Position numbers and translations under genes: made by a program. From Comamonas badia DSM 17552 (GTDB lineage Bacteria > Pseudomonadota > Gammaproteobacteria > Burkholderiales > Burkholderiaceae_C), in assembly GCF_000484635.1 (NCBI RefSeq), contig NZ_AXVM01000004.1, forward strand, positions 124,001 to 188,000: a stretch of DNA of 64,000 nucleotides, read 5' to 3'. Under the pieces are notes generated by a model. That model made no database searches. It saw only the letters and a program-made list of their open reading frames with translations, and was not told the origin of the DNA. This document shows, piece by piece, positions 34,906 to 43,512 of this stretch (its first letter is position 1; each line of letters starts with the position of its first letter).

Positions 34906-34963
34906 AAAACAAAAAGATAGCTGGTTGCGCTTGTCCAGCCTTCGTAAATGCCATTTTTGGCAT
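34906..34963 (-). terminator. tandem hairpins with T run after cheZ
   Basis: On the minus strand ATGCCA-AAAA-TGGCAT (34963-34948) is followed by a second hairpin, GCTGG/CCAGC (34939-34920), and then TATCTTTTTGTTTT (34919-34906). This would end the motAB-cheYZ transcript, whose last gene stops at 34971. Part of the second hairpin (GATAGCTGGTTGCGC on the plus strand) resembles other small intergenic repeats in the window. Confidence 0.6.
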
Positions 34964-34970
34964 AAACAAT

Positions 34971-35606
34971 TCAAAAACCAAGGCTTGCCAGCAGATCATC
35001 CACCTGCGACTGGTCCGTCACCACGTCCGCCGCATTCGCCGGGTCCACCACCGGGCCCTGCAGTGCCGCCGGGGCCTGGGGCGTTTCAGGCGCCGGCGCA
35101 TTGCCCGGCGGCGCCGTCTGCAGCACCAGTTGCAACAGCTGCTCTTCAATCGTCGCCGCCAGCGTCACCACGCGGGCGATCACCTGGCCCGTGAGGTCAT
35201 GGAAATCCTGCGCCATCATGATTTCCGTCAGGTGCGAATCCAGCGCATCGCCCGCCTTGCCCAGGTCCACGAGGAAGTTGTAGACCTCGCCCCTGGCCAC
35301 CGCGGCCACCGGATCGGCCACCAGGGATTTGAGCACCCGCGCACCGTCATCGGCCATCTGGTCGCGGATGTTCTTGGCCATCTCCACACGGCCCAGCACC
35401 TTTTCCGCCGCCTCTCCCGTCAGCCGCGAGATATAGGAAAGGCGGCTCTGCGCATCCGGCAGCTCGCCCATGGTGCTGCGCAGCTGGTTGGCGTAGCCCA
35501 GCTCGGTCAGGGCCGTGTGCAGTTGGCGGGTCAGCTGTCCTATGCGGGTGTGAACGTCGTCGGCCTCGGCAGCAGGTGTGCCGGCCTTCGGTTCATCCTC
35601 GCTCAT
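34971..35606 (-). CDS. cheZ: CheY-P phosphatase CheZ
   Basis: 211 residues forming the long helical hairpin of CheZ. The active-site segment [13 protein letters not shown] (about 131-143) holds the Asp and Gln that dephosphorylate CheY-P, and the C-terminal tail [10 protein letters not shown] is the CheY-docking peptide. Its ATG overlaps the cheY stop by four bases, fitting its substrate. Confidence 0.96.
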   Translation of the reverse strand: MSEDEPKAGTPAAEADDVHTRIGQLTRQLHTALTELGYANQLRSTMGELPDAQSRLSYISRLTGEAAEKVLGRVEMAKNIRDQMADDGARVLKSLVADPVAAVARGEVYNFLVDLGKAGDALDSHLTEIMMAQDFHDLTGQVIARVVTLAATIEEQLLQLVLQTAPPGNAPAPETPQAPAALQGPVVDPANAADVVTDQSQVDDLLASLGF

Positions 35607-35995
35607 GCGGCCAGCCCCAGCTTCTTGAGAATGAGCGTGACTTTCTCTTCCAGCGTGGCCTTGGTGAAGGGCTTGACGATGTAACCCGCCGCTCCGCCCT
35701 GCGCCGCGGCCACGATGTCTTCCTTGCGCGCCTCGGCCGTCACCATCAGCACCGGCAGGTGCTTGAGGGCGTCGTCCTTCTTGATTTCGCTCAGCAGCTG
35801 AAAGCCGTTCATGTTCGGCATGTTGATGTCGGAGACGACAAAATCGAATTTGCTCGAACGCAGCTTCTGCATCGCCGCCACGCCGTCTTCCGCCTCATCC
35901 GCCTCGGTGAACCCGCTCTCCTTGAGCAGATTGCGCACGATGCGGCGCATGGTCGAAAAATCGTCAACGATCAGAAAGCGAAGGGGTGAGGACAC
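35603..35995 (-). CDS. cheY: chemotaxis response regulator CheY
   Basis: 130 residues, a lone receiver domain: acidic pair DD at 11-12, phospho-acceptor Asp56 ([12 protein letters not shown]), VTAEA and the Lys of [21 protein letters not shown] is the usual CheY alpha-1 sequence. The start is GTG at 35995, with AAGGG seven bases upstream. CheY-P binds the motor switch to reverse rotation. No receptor, cheA or cheW gene lies in this window. Confidence 0.95.
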   Translation of the reverse strand: MSSPLRFLIVDDFSTMRRIVRNLLKESGFTEADEAEDGVAAMQKLRSSKFDFVVSDINMPNMNGFQLLSEIKKDDALKHLPVLMVTAEARKEDIVAAAQGGAAGYIVKPFTKATLEEKVTLILKKLGLAA

Positions 35996-36063
35996 AAGAG
36001 ACCCTTTCGGTCAAAAAACAGGGGGACGCTATTGCCGTTGCCGCCGGCACATGCAACAAGCGG

Positions 36064-37032
36064 TTACTCGGGCGCAGCCTTGGCCGCATTGTCAGGCTTT
36101 TTTTCTTCGGGCTCCGCAGGCACGGTGATCGTCGGCAGATCGCGGCTCATCAGGCGCTCCTCCGCCTCTTTGGTGAGCACGGTGACCGTGATGCGCCGGT
36201 TGGATGCGGCGCGCGGGTCCTGCGGCTCCAGCGGGTCGCTCGACGCCAGCCCGACCACGCGCATCAGCTTGCTGTCCGGCATGCCGCCGGCCACCAGATC
36301 GCGGCGCGAAGCGTTGGCGCGGTCAGCCGACAGCTCCCAGTTGCTGTAGCCCCGGTCGCCATTGCCATAGGGCGTGGCATCGGTATGCCCGGCAATGCTG
36401 ATACGGTTTTCCACCCCGCCCAACGCGCCGCCTATGGCGCTCAGAATGTTGCGCATATAGGGTTTGACCAGCGCGCTGCCGCTATCGAACATCGGGCGGT
36501 TCTGCTCATCGACGATCTGCACCTGCAGGCCATCGGGCGTCACGTCGATGCGGATCTGCGAGCGGTATTCCTTGAGCGTCATGTCCTGCGTGATGACGGA
36601 TTCGAGCTTGCCCTGCAGCTCCTTGATGCGCTGCGCATCCACGCGGGCGCGCTCGGCGCGCTGCGCCTCGATGCTCTGCGCCTGCTTCTGCTGCTGGCTG
36701 GAATGGCCCTTGCTCGCATCGCTTTCGCTGCGTTTCATCTGGCCGTACACCCGCGCCAGATCGGTGCCGCCGCCCTGAATGACGCTGGAGCTGTTGCCGG
36801 CGCCATCGCCGCCCTGCATCGCGACCTTCATCGGCGATGCGAAATACTCGGCAATGCCCTGCAGATCGCCCTTGGCCGTGGAACCCAGCAGCCACATCAG
36901 CAGGAAGAAGGCCATCATCGCCGTGACGAAGTCGGCGTAGGCGATCTTCCACGCGCCGCCGTGCGCCGCGTGCCGGCCTTTCTTCACGCGCTTGATGATG
37001 ATGGGTTGCAGCTTGTCAGCCATGACCGCCAT
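36064..37032 (-). CDS. motB: flagellar stator protein MotB
   Basis: 322 residues. One transmembrane helix (AYADFVTAMMAFFLLMWLLG) holds the proton-accepting Asp34, followed by a plug/linker and an OmpA-like peptidoglycan-binding domain (IAGHTDATPYGNGDRGYSNW, LSADRANASRRDLVAGGM). An ATG three codons later (37023) is an equally good start. It follows motA by 19 bases and anchors the stator to the cell wall. Confidence 0.96.
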   Translation of the reverse strand: MAVMADKLQPIIIKRVKKGRHAAHGGAWKIAYADFVTAMMAFFLLMWLLGSTAKGDLQGIAEYFASPMKVAMQGGDGAGNSSSVIQGGGTDLARVYGQMKRSESDASKGHSSQQQKQAQSIEAQRAERARVDAQRIKELQGKLESVITQDMTLKEYRSQIRIDVTPDGLQVQIVDEQNRPMFDSGSALVKPYMRNILSAIGGALGGVENRISIAGHTDATPYGNGDRGYSNWELSADRANASRRDLVAGGMPDSKLMRVVGLASSDPLEPQDPRAASNRRITVTVLTKEAEERLMSRDLPTITVPAEPEEKKPDNAAKAAPE

Positions 37033-37051
37033 GTCCCAGCAGGCCCGGAGC

Positions 37052-37912
37052 CTACTTCTTGCCCTTCACGTGCTGTTCGAGCTCATTGAAACTCGGGCGC
37101 ACATCGGAGAAAAGCACCTTGCGGCCGAACTCGATCGCCGTCGCCGGGTTGTAGCCCTGCATGCTCGCCAGCAGCGTGGACTTGATGCACAGGAACTCCT
37201 TGCTCGCGTCCTCGTTGCGCTGCTCCAGCAACCCCGCCAGCGGCTCGGCCACGGCGTAGGCCAGGAAAATGCCCAGAAAAGTGCCTACCAGCGCCGAGGC
37301 GATCATGCCGCCCAGCACGGCCGGCGGCTGGCCCACGTTACCCATGGTGTTCACCACCCCCAGCACCGCCGCCACGATACCGAAGGCGGGCAAGGCACCC
37401 GCCAGCCGCGTGAGCGCCGCCACGGGCGCGTACGCCTCCTGGTGATGGGTGTCGATTTCGCTGTCCATCAACGCCTCGATCTCATGCGCGTTGAGGTTGC
37501 CGGAGACCATCATGCGCAGGTAGTCGGTGGTGAATTCGAGCACGTGGTGGTCCGAACCGACCGAGGGAAATTTCTTGAACAGCTCGGATTTTTCCGGCTC
37601 CTCCACATCCGCCTCGATGGCCATCAGGCCCTCCTTGCGCGCCTTCTGCAGAATCTCGTAGAGCATCGCCAGCAGCTCAAGGTAGCGTGCCTTGGTGTAT
37701 TTGCTGCCTTTGAAGAGCCTGGGCACGGCCGAAAGCGTGGCCTTGAGCACCTTGGACTGGTTGTTCACCACGAAGGCCCCGAGGGCAGCGCCGCCGATGG
37801 TGATCATCTCGAACGGCAGCGCCTCCATCAGCACATGGATGTTGCCGCCATGCGCCACGAAAACGCCAAAGACGCTTCCGAAGACGACGAGGTAGCCGAT
37901 GACAATGAACAT
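37052..37912 (-). CDS. motA: flagellar stator protein MotA
   Basis: 286 residues with four transmembrane helices: VIGYLVVFGSVFGVFVAHGG at the start and PAFGIVAAVLGVVNTMGNVG in the third, where the conserved Pro controls the proton path. The cytoplasmic loop holds conserved charged residues for rotor contact. It conducts protons with MotB. The 121 bases upstream separate it from fliT and hold a weak ATCCGC/GCGGAT hairpin (37979-37996) but no clear promoter. Confidence 0.96.
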   Translation of the reverse strand: MFIVIGYLVVFGSVFGVFVAHGGNIHVLMEALPFEMITIGGAALGAFVVNNQSKVLKATLSAVPRLFKGSKYTKARYLELLAMLYEILQKARKEGLMAIEADVEEPEKSELFKKFPSVGSDHHVLEFTTDYLRMMVSGNLNAHEIEALMDSEIDTHHQEAYAPVAALTRLAGALPAFGIVAAVLGVVNTMGNVGQPPAVLGGMIASALVGTFLGIFLAYAVAEPLAGLLEQRNEDASKEFLCIKSTLLASMQGYNPATAIEFGRKVLFSDVRPSFNELEQHVKGKK

Positions 37913-38033
37913 GGTGCGTTGATTGTGTCAGGTCAGGTCGCGCCGCAAACGCGCAATCAGGCCCAGCAAAACAAGCCAATCCGCGGCGCAGCGGATGCGC
38001 GCCGCATTATTGCCGCGCGGCATGCACCTGCCG

Positions 38034-38333
38034 TCAATGCACGAACTGCGGCCGCCCCTGCAGCAGCGGGTCCAGGCTGGCCAGCCAGGGCTCCGCCAGA
38101 ATGCGGATCTGCGCGTCGTTGTCGAGAATGCGCCGCATGATGCGGGCCTTCTCCTTGCGCAGCTCCGGCGCCAGCCGGCAGCCCTGCGCGCTGCTGCGCA
38201 GCTGCTCGATGAGCACGGCGCAGGTGCCTTCATGGTGCATCACGCCATCCCAATCCTCGCGGGATGCGGCGGCCAGCATGGCGGCGCTGCTGTCTTCAAT
38301 GGCGCGGTAGAGATCGATCAAGGACTGCTCCAT
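38034..38333 (-). CDS. fliT: flagellar chaperone FliT
   Basis: 99 residues, all helical, with MEQSLIDLYRAIEDSSAAML and LDNDAQIRILAEPWLASLDP. FliT is the export chaperone of the filament cap FliD in model species. It follows fliS directly (a GTG at 38336 is one codon earlier and also possible). The call rests on size, helix content and position in fliD-fliS-fliT order. Confidence 0.87.
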   Translation of the reverse strand: MEQSLIDLYRAIEDSSAAMLAAASREDWDGVMHHEGTCAVLIEQLRSSAQGCRLAPELRKEKARIMRRILDNDAQIRILAEPWLASLDPLLQGRPQFVH

Positions 38334-38336
38334 CAC

Positions 38337-38759
38337 TCAGCCCTCCGCGGCCTGGCCGGAGGCGCCGATTTCCTTCCAGCCGCGGGCCACCGGCGCGATG
38401 AGCGCGATGACCTCTTCCACCGGCTCGATGTCATTGTGCAGATTGGCCATGGTCAGCTGCCGGATGCAGTAGTCGTACAAGACGCCCAGATTCTGCGCCA
38501 GCTCTCCGCCCTGCTCGGCATTGAGCGAAGCCTTGAGCCCTTCGCCCAAAATCTGCACCGCCTGCCCCAGGTGCACCCCTTTCGCCTGCACATCACTGCG
38601 CTGCAGATCGCCGCGCGCCGCCTGCAGGCGCTGCATCAGGCCGTCGAACAGCATCTGCACCAGTGTGTGCGGCGTGGCGTTGGTGACACCGGATTGCACG
38701 CCCACCTGGCGGTAGGCATTGGCAGCGCGGGAGCTTGCGGGGGTGTACATATCGGCCAT
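38337..38759 (-). CDS. fliS: flagellin chaperone FliS
   Basis: 140 residues. The N-terminus ANAYRQVGVQSGVTNATPHT and LVQMLFDGLMQRLQAARGDL are standard FliS motifs; a four-helix bundle follows. It keeps flagellin unpolymerised in the cytoplasm. It lies 77 bases after fliD and abuts fliT. Confidence 0.96.
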   Translation of the reverse strand: MADMYTPASSRAANAYRQVGVQSGVTNATPHTLVQMLFDGLMQRLQAARGDLQRSDVQAKGVHLGQAVQILGEGLKASLNAEQGGELAQNLGVLYDYCIRQLTMANLHNDIEPVEEVIALIAPVARGWKEIGASGQAAEG

Positions 38760-38836
38760 CCTTGGTAGTCAACGTCTTGCCTTGTGTTTTCGGCAAACGC
38801 CTCCGAAACTGAAGTACAAACCCCGCCCCCGCATCG

Positions 38837-40168
38837 TCAAGTTTTCTTGTTCCAATTGGCCACCTGCTGCTGCATGTAGGCGCTGAGCGACTGCAGCGAT
38901 GCCATCTGCGTGTCCAGCGCCGAATACTGGCGCGTGAGGCGCGCCTGCAGCACGCCGGCACGGTCATTGACCTTGTCCTGCTCGCCCTGGTTGGACTTGA
39001 TGCGCAGCGCCAGCGAATCGCTCTTGCTGTTGAGCGTGCCGTCAAACGCCAGCAGCTGGCTGGTGTATTGCTTGAAATTCACGGCGATGCCGCCGCCGGA
39101 GCCATCGGGCGATGCCTTGGCGGCAAACAGCGATTTGATGTCGTCCGGCGACTCCTGCAGTGCCTTGCCCAGCTTGGTGTCGTCCACCGCGAGCTTGCCG
39201 CCCGCCTGCATCTGTATGCCCACGTCCGCCAGGCGCCTGAGGCTGCCGGTGGCATTGCCCGCGCTGCCCATGGTCAGCATGCGCAGCGCGTTCTGCAGGC
39301 CCACCGTGGCCGAATCCCCCTGCAGCAGGCCAGCGGTCTTGGTATCGGCGTCGTACTTGGTCGAATCCGCCAGCAGGCCATTGAGTTCGTTGTAGGCATC
39401 CACGAAATCCTGGATGTTCTTGCGCGTGGCCGCCGTATCGGCGGCCACGCTGACATGCGCATCCGTGGTCGTCACCTGGCTGACGGCAATCTTCAGGCCC
39501 GGCAGCACGCTGTCGAAGCTGTTCGTGCCCGATTCCGTGGCCACGCCGTTGACGGTGATCCGGGCGTTCTGCGCCGTCTGGCTCTGGGTGAAATTCAAAT
39601 CGCCGGTCACCGTGAAGGCCGCATCGGCCCCGGTCGCCTTGGAGCGCAGCATCAGCCGCTCGCCCGAGGCATCGCGCATGATGGTGGCCGTCACGCTGCC
39701 CACCGCATCGTTGATCTTGCCGGCGAGCGACTCCAGCGTGTCGTCGCCCGTATAGGCAATATTGATCGCCGTGCCGCCCTGGGGCGTGAACTGCAGCGTG
39801 CCCGCCGCGGTCAGCTTGGCGCCCGGCGCGCGCGCGTCGCTCACCGAGGTCTGCGCGCGCGCCAGCTGGCTCACGCCGATGTCGTAACTGGCCGGCTGCG
39901 CCAGGCCCGAGACCGTCAGGCTGACCGCATCGCTGCTGGACTTGGTGGCCAGCGCATTCCAGCCGCTGTCCAGCGTCAGCTTGGATACCGCATCCGAGAG
40001 TTTGCCGGTGAGCGACTTGATCTGCGCATAGGTGGACACCTGCGCCTGGATGCCCGCCTGCTTGGCCTGCAGGCCCGCGAGCGGCTGCTTTTCCAGGTCC
40101 ACCATCTTGGAGATGATGCCCTGCACGTCGAGCCCGCTGCCCACGCCTATGGATGAAATCGTTGCCAT
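38837..40168 (-). CDS. fliD: flagellar filament cap protein FliD
   Basis: 443 residues. It starts MATISSIGVGSGLDVQGIIS, typical of FliD/HAP2, and its C-terminal coiled region has LTRQYSALDTQMASLQSLSA. FliD caps the filament and inserts flagellin. AAGGAG lies seven bases before the ATG at 40168; a longer upstream start is unsupported. It follows fliC1 after its terminator; no sigma-28 site was found just before it. Confidence 0.95.
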   Translation of the reverse strand: MATISSIGVGSGLDVQGIISKMVDLEKQPLAGLQAKQAGIQAQVSTYAQIKSLTGKLSDAVSKLTLDSGWNALATKSSSDAVSLTVSGLAQPASYDIGVSQLARAQTSVSDARAPGAKLTAAGTLQFTPQGGTAINIAYTGDDTLESLAGKINDAVGSVTATIMRDASGERLMLRSKATGADAAFTVTGDLNFTQSQTAQNARITVNGVATESGTNSFDSVLPGLKIAVSQVTTTDAHVSVAADTAATRKNIQDFVDAYNELNGLLADSTKYDADTKTAGLLQGDSATVGLQNALRMLTMGSAGNATGSLRRLADVGIQMQAGGKLAVDDTKLGKALQESPDDIKSLFAAKASPDGSGGGIAVNFKQYTSQLLAFDGTLNSKSDSLALRIKSNQGEQDKVNDRAGVLQARLTRQYSALDTQMASLQSLSAYMQQQVANWNKKT

Positions 40169-40247
40169 GTCAGACTCCTTGCGGTTCACGCATGCGGCAA
40201 GGTGCACCGCCGCCCACGATTGTGGCCGCGACGCCCGCGGCCGAAAG

Positions 40248-40285
40248 CACGAAAAGCGGCCTCAGGCATTGCCTGAAGCCGCTTT
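40248..40285 (-). terminator. intrinsic terminator after the first flagellin gene
   Basis: On the minus strand AAAGCGGC-T-TCAGGCA pairs with TGCCTGA-G-GCCGCTTT (40285-40253), ending in four T residues. It lies about 64 bases after the fliC1 stop. Stem is long and near perfect, as expected for a highly expressed flagellin transcript. Confidence 0.75.
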
Positions 40286-40348
40286 GGGCGCCGGGCGCAG
40301 TGGCCCGGCTCCTTCTTACCGCCCAAGGCGGCCTCCTGCCCGATGCGC

Positions 40349-41623
40349 TTACCGCAGCAGCGACAGCACTTGCTGCGGCAGCTGGTTGGCCTGCGCCACC
40401 ATCGCGGTGCCGGCCTGCTGCAGGATCTGCGAGCGGCTCAGGTTCGCCGTTTCCTTGGCGAAGTCGGCATCCACGATGCGGCCCCGCGAGGCGGACACGT
40501 TCTCGACCATGATGTCGATGTTGTTCACCGAGTTCTCGAAACGGCTCTGTATGGCGCCCAGATCGGCACGGGCGGAGTTGACCTGATCGATCGCCTTGTC
40601 GATCTTCTTCAGGGCCACCCAGGCATTGAACTGCGTGTCCACCTTGAGCGTATCGATGCCCTTGATGTCCTTGTCGTTCGTGCCAGCGGCATCCACCGTT
40701 GCCACGTCGGCGACAGCAAAACCCGTGCTGGCTGCCGTGAACCCGGCGGAGAACGTGACGGTTTCCGGCACCGGCGGCTCCGACGTATCCAGCTTCTGGG
40801 AGACCACTTCCAGCTTGTAGGTCTTGCCATCATCGTTCAGCGTCAGGAAGGCAGTCACCCCCGTCTCCGCCGACTTGTTGTTGATCGCAGCCACCACGTC
40901 ACCCAGGCGCTGGGCACCCGAGCCGGCAGCGCGGATTTCACCCAGATCCACGGCGGAGCCCGAACCCACTTGGATCGTCAGGGTACCGGCATCGATTTTC
41001 GTGTCGAAGCCGGTCACCGTGGTGTTCTCGACATCGAGACTGGCAGCATTCCCCGCCATGGCGTTGTCGCCGCCGACCGACCCCGTGTAGTTGGTCTTGT
41101 ACTTGATGGAAGACAGGCCTTCGGCGCGGGTATCCGTGAGTGCCCCGACGGTGATGTTGTCGCCGGCGTTGGCGCCCACCTGGAACAGCGCGCCTGCGAA
41201 GCTGCCATCGAGGATTTTCTGACCGTTGAACGACGAGGACTTGGCAACCCGGTCGATTTCATTGGTCATCTGCTTGACTTCGGCCTGCAGCGCCTCGCGG
41301 TCGGCCTTGCTGTTGGTCGCGTTGCTGGCCTGCACGGCCAGTTCACGCATGCGCTGCAGCATGTCGCCCACCTTGCCCAAGGCGCCTTCAGCCGTCTGCG
41401 CCAGCGAGATGCCATCGTTGGCGTTACGGGACGCTACCGTGAAACCGCGGATCTGCGTCGTCATGCGCTCGGCGATGGCCAGGCCGGCCGCGTCGTCCTT
41501 GGCGCTGTTGACGCGCAAACCCGACGAAATGCGCTGCATTGAAATAGACAACGAAGCCCCGGACAGCCCCAGGTTGCGCTGGGCCGTGAGCGACGGAACG
41601 TTGGTGTTGATGGTCATTGCCAT
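40349..41623 (-). CDS. fliC: flagellin FliC (first copy)
   Basis: 424 residues. The conserved D0/D1 ends are present: MTINTNVPSLTAQRNLGLSG, ISSGLRVNSAKDDAAGLAIA and the C-terminal NLSRSQILQQAGTAMVAQAN. The centre (about 165-330) is variable and shorter than in enterics. AAGGAG is seven bases before the ATG at 41623. A good sigma-28 promoter lies 93 bases upstream. It is the filament subunit, divergent from a second flagellin, and a likely acceptor of the glycan made by the adjoining locus. Confidence 0.97.
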   Translation of the reverse strand: MAMTINTNVPSLTAQRNLGLSGASLSISMQRISSGLRVNSAKDDAAGLAIAERMTTQIRGFTVASRNANDGISLAQTAEGALGKVGDMLQRMRELAVQASNATNSKADREALQAEVKQMTNEIDRVAKSSSFNGQKILDGSFAGALFQVGANAGDNITVGALTDTRAEGLSSIKYKTNYTGSVGGDNAMAGNAASLDVENTTVTGFDTKIDAGTLTIQVGSGSAVDLGEIRAAGSGAQRLGDVVAAINNKSAETGVTAFLTLNDDGKTYKLEVVSQKLDTSEPPVPETVTFSAGFTAASTGFAVADVATVDAAGTNDKDIKGIDTLKVDTQFNAWVALKKIDKAIDQVNSARADLGAIQSRFENSVNNIDIMVENVSASRGRIVDADFAKETANLSRSQILQQAGTAMVAQANQLPQQVLSLLR

Positions 41624-41950
41624 GATCTCACTCCTTGAGAGGCGGTCCAGCGCCTCGATTGCTTGTACCGGCTGAGCCCGGCTACCGACAAATTCACGCG
41701 AATTTGTTATCAGGGTTATCGGGGCGCCGCCGGGGAACTTGAGGGCTTTGCAACAAATTTTCTCGACCCTGCCTTGTGGGCCGCCTTCAGAACCGCCGAG
41801 ATAGCGCCCGTTCCCGGCTTTTTTCCCCCTTATGGCGCGGCGGCAAACAGGAAGAATCACCTCCATCGCCGGGCTTGCCGCTTGCTCGACCGTCCCCCAA
41901 CCCGGGATTTCGGCGATGAACAAGCCCAATCAACGTGGAGGTTTCCCGAC
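41624..41950. other. intergenic region between the two divergent flagellin genes
   Basis: 327 bases without a gene. It holds the sigma-28 promoter of fliC1 (41716-41742) and a ribosome site for each flagellin. Towards fliC2 I found no convincing sigma-28 site; the best -10-like string, GGCGATGA at 41912-41919, has no matching -35 at 11 bases. Confidence 0.6.
41716..41742 (-). promoter_or_regulatory. sigma-28 (FliA) promoter of the first flagellin gene
   Basis: On the minus strand TCAAGTTC, an 11-base spacer and CCCGATAA match the sigma-28 consensus at exact spacing, with the same TCAAG start as the flgM promoter. Transcription would begin about 85 bases before the fliC1 ATG. Confidence 0.78.
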
Positions 41951-43180
41951 ATGGCTGCCACTATCAACACCAACGTCCCGTCACTCAACGCCCAGCGCAA
42001 CCTGAGCCTGTCGAGCGCGTCGCTGGCCGTTTCCATGCAGCGCCTGTCCTCGGGCCTGCGCGTCAACAGCGCCAAGGACGACGCCGCAGGCCTGGCCATC
42101 GCCGAGCGCATGAACACCCAGATCAAGGGCCTGACCATGGCGTCGCGCAACGCCAACGACGGCATCTCGCTGGCGCAGACGGCCGAAGGATCGCTGGGCA
42201 AGATCGGCGACATGCTGCAGCGCATGCGCGAGCTGGCGGTGCAATCGAGCAACGCCACCAACAGCGCCGATGACCGCAAGGCGCTGCAGGCCGAAGTCAA
42301 GCAGCTGTCGGACGAAATCGACCGCGTGGCCAAGCAGACCACCTTCAACGGCCAGAAGATTCTGGACGGCAGCTTCATCGGCGCCGTGTTCCAGGTGGGC
42401 GCCAATTCCGGCGACAACGTCACCGTCGGCGCGCTCACCGACACGCGGGCCGCCGGCCTTTCCAACATCATGTTTTCTACCGGCTCGCTCGCCGCGGTAG
42501 ATGCCACCGATGCCACGGTCGGCACCTTCGCCGCAAAAATCGACGCCGGATCGCTCACCATCCAGGTCGGCAGCGCCCCGGCGGTGGACATCGGCGAAAT
42601 CCGTCCCGCCGGCTCCGGCGTGCAACGCCTGGGCGACGTGGTCGCCGCCATCAACAACAAGTCCGCGGATACCGGGGTGACGGCCTTCATGACCAAGAAC
42701 CCCGACGGCAGCTACAAGATCGAGTTCATGTCGTCCAAGCTCGATGGCGCAACCCCGCCGATGCCGGAGGCCGTCACCTTCGCCGGCTTCCAGGCCGCCT
42801 CCACCGGCCTGGCGGACGCCTCGATGAACGCCATGCTGAGCCCCGCCACCGGCACCGACATCAAGGGCATAGACCAGCTCACCATCGCCACCCAGAAAGA
42901 CGCCTGGATCGCGCTCAAGAAGATTGACAGCGCCATCGACCAGGTCAACGGCGCGCGCGCCGAGCTGGGCGCGCTGCAAAGCCGGTTTGAAAACGCGGTG
43001 AACAACATCGATATCCAGGTGGAAAACCTGGCGGCCTCGCGCGGGCGCATCATCGATGCCGACTTCGCCAAGGAAACCGCCAACCTCAGCCGCACGCAGA
43101 TCCTGCAGCAGGCCGGCACCGCCATGGTGGCGCAGGCCAACGCCATACCGCAGCAGGTGCTGCAGCTGTTGCAGCGCTGA
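41951..43180 (+). CDS. fliC: flagellin (second copy)
   Basis: 409 residues, clearly a paralogue of the first flagellin: near-identical ends (MAATINTNVPSLNAQRNLSL, LRVNSAKDDAAGLAIAERMN, NLSRTQILQQAGTAMVAQAN) and a divergent centre that is 15 or so residues shorter. GTGGAGG precedes the ATG at 41951. It is transcribed towards the glycosylation locus and ends in a strong terminator. Two flagellins may build one composite filament or be used alternately. Confidence 0.96.
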   Translation: MAATINTNVPSLNAQRNLSLSSASLAVSMQRLSSGLRVNSAKDDAAGLAIAERMNTQIKGLTMASRNANDGISLAQTAEGSLGKIGDMLQRMRELAVQSSNATNSADDRKALQAEVKQLSDEIDRVAKQTTFNGQKILDGSFIGAVFQVGANSGDNVTVGALTDTRAAGLSNIMFSTGSLAAVDATDATVGTFAAKIDAGSLTIQVGSAPAVDIGEIRPAGSGVQRLGDVVAAINNKSADTGVTAFMTKNPDGSYKIEFMSSKLDGATPPMPEAVTFAGFQAASTGLADASMNAMLSPATGTDIKGIDQLTIATQKDAWIALKKIDSAIDQVNGARAELGALQSRFENAVNNIDIQVENLAASRGRIIDADFAKETANLSRTQILQQAGTAMVAQANAIPQQVLQLLQR

Positions 43181-43213
43181 GCAGCTCTCCACAAGGTTTC
43201 TCCAAGGCCTCGG

Positions 43214-43253
43214 CCGTTCTGGCGTCTATCATGGGCGGCAGAACGGTTTTTTT
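43214..43253 (+). terminator. intrinsic terminator after the second flagellin gene
   Basis: CCGTTCTG (43214-43221) pairs perfectly with CAGAACGG (43239-43246) and is followed by seven T residues. It lies 33 bases after the flagellin stop and only 27 bases before the acyl carrier protein start. Confidence 0.82.
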
Positions 43254-43279
43254 ATTTTTCATAGCGTCCTGCGCACACC

Positions 43280-43507
43280 ATGACTATTTCCATCGACGAT
43301 TTCATCGAGCAATTCCAGACCGCCGTGGACTTTCAGGAGCCCGTGAACGTGACCGCCGGCACCGAGCTGCGCAGCCTGCCCGAATGGGATTCACTCGCAG
43401 CGCTGGGGGTGATCGTGATGTTTGACGTGGAACACGGCAAAACCATCACCGGCGACGACATCAAGAACTGCGCGACTCTCGCCGACCTATACAAGCTGCT
43501 GGGGTAG
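43280..43507 (+). CDS. acyl carrier protein-like protein
   Basis: 75 residues, acidic and helical, with PEWDSLAAL: Asp37-Ser38-Leu is the 4'-phosphopantetheine attachment motif. It is not the housekeeping AcpP (diverged sequence, no fab neighbours of fatty acid synthesis). Directly followed by a KAS III gene (5 bases), it should carry the acyl chain that ends up on a flagellin sugar, as in the Pseudomonas flagellar glycosylation islands that also pair an ACP with a KAS III. Confidence 0.85.
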   Translation: MTISIDDFIEQFQTAVDFQEPVNVTAGTELRSLPEWDSLAALGVIVMFDVEHGKTITGDDIKNCATLADLYKLLG

Positions 43508-43512
43508 GCGCC

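Noticed and set aside
35996-36063. Hairpin GACC/GGTC with a T run between motB and cheY
   Set aside because: On the coding strand the T run precedes the hairpin instead of following it, so it cannot be an intrinsic terminator.
37913-38033. Sigma-28 promoter before motA
   Set aside because: GGCAATAA resembles a -10, but no TCAAG or TAAAG lies at the required distance, and the stretch overlaps the GC-rich end of fliT.
41900-41935. Possible sigma-28 promoter for the second flagellin gene (GGCGATGA)
   Set aside because: The -10 likeness is partial and the bases 11 upstream (TCCCCCAA) do not resemble the -35. The same TTCGGCGATGA string before the glycosyltransferase gene (52525-52535) also lacks a -35.
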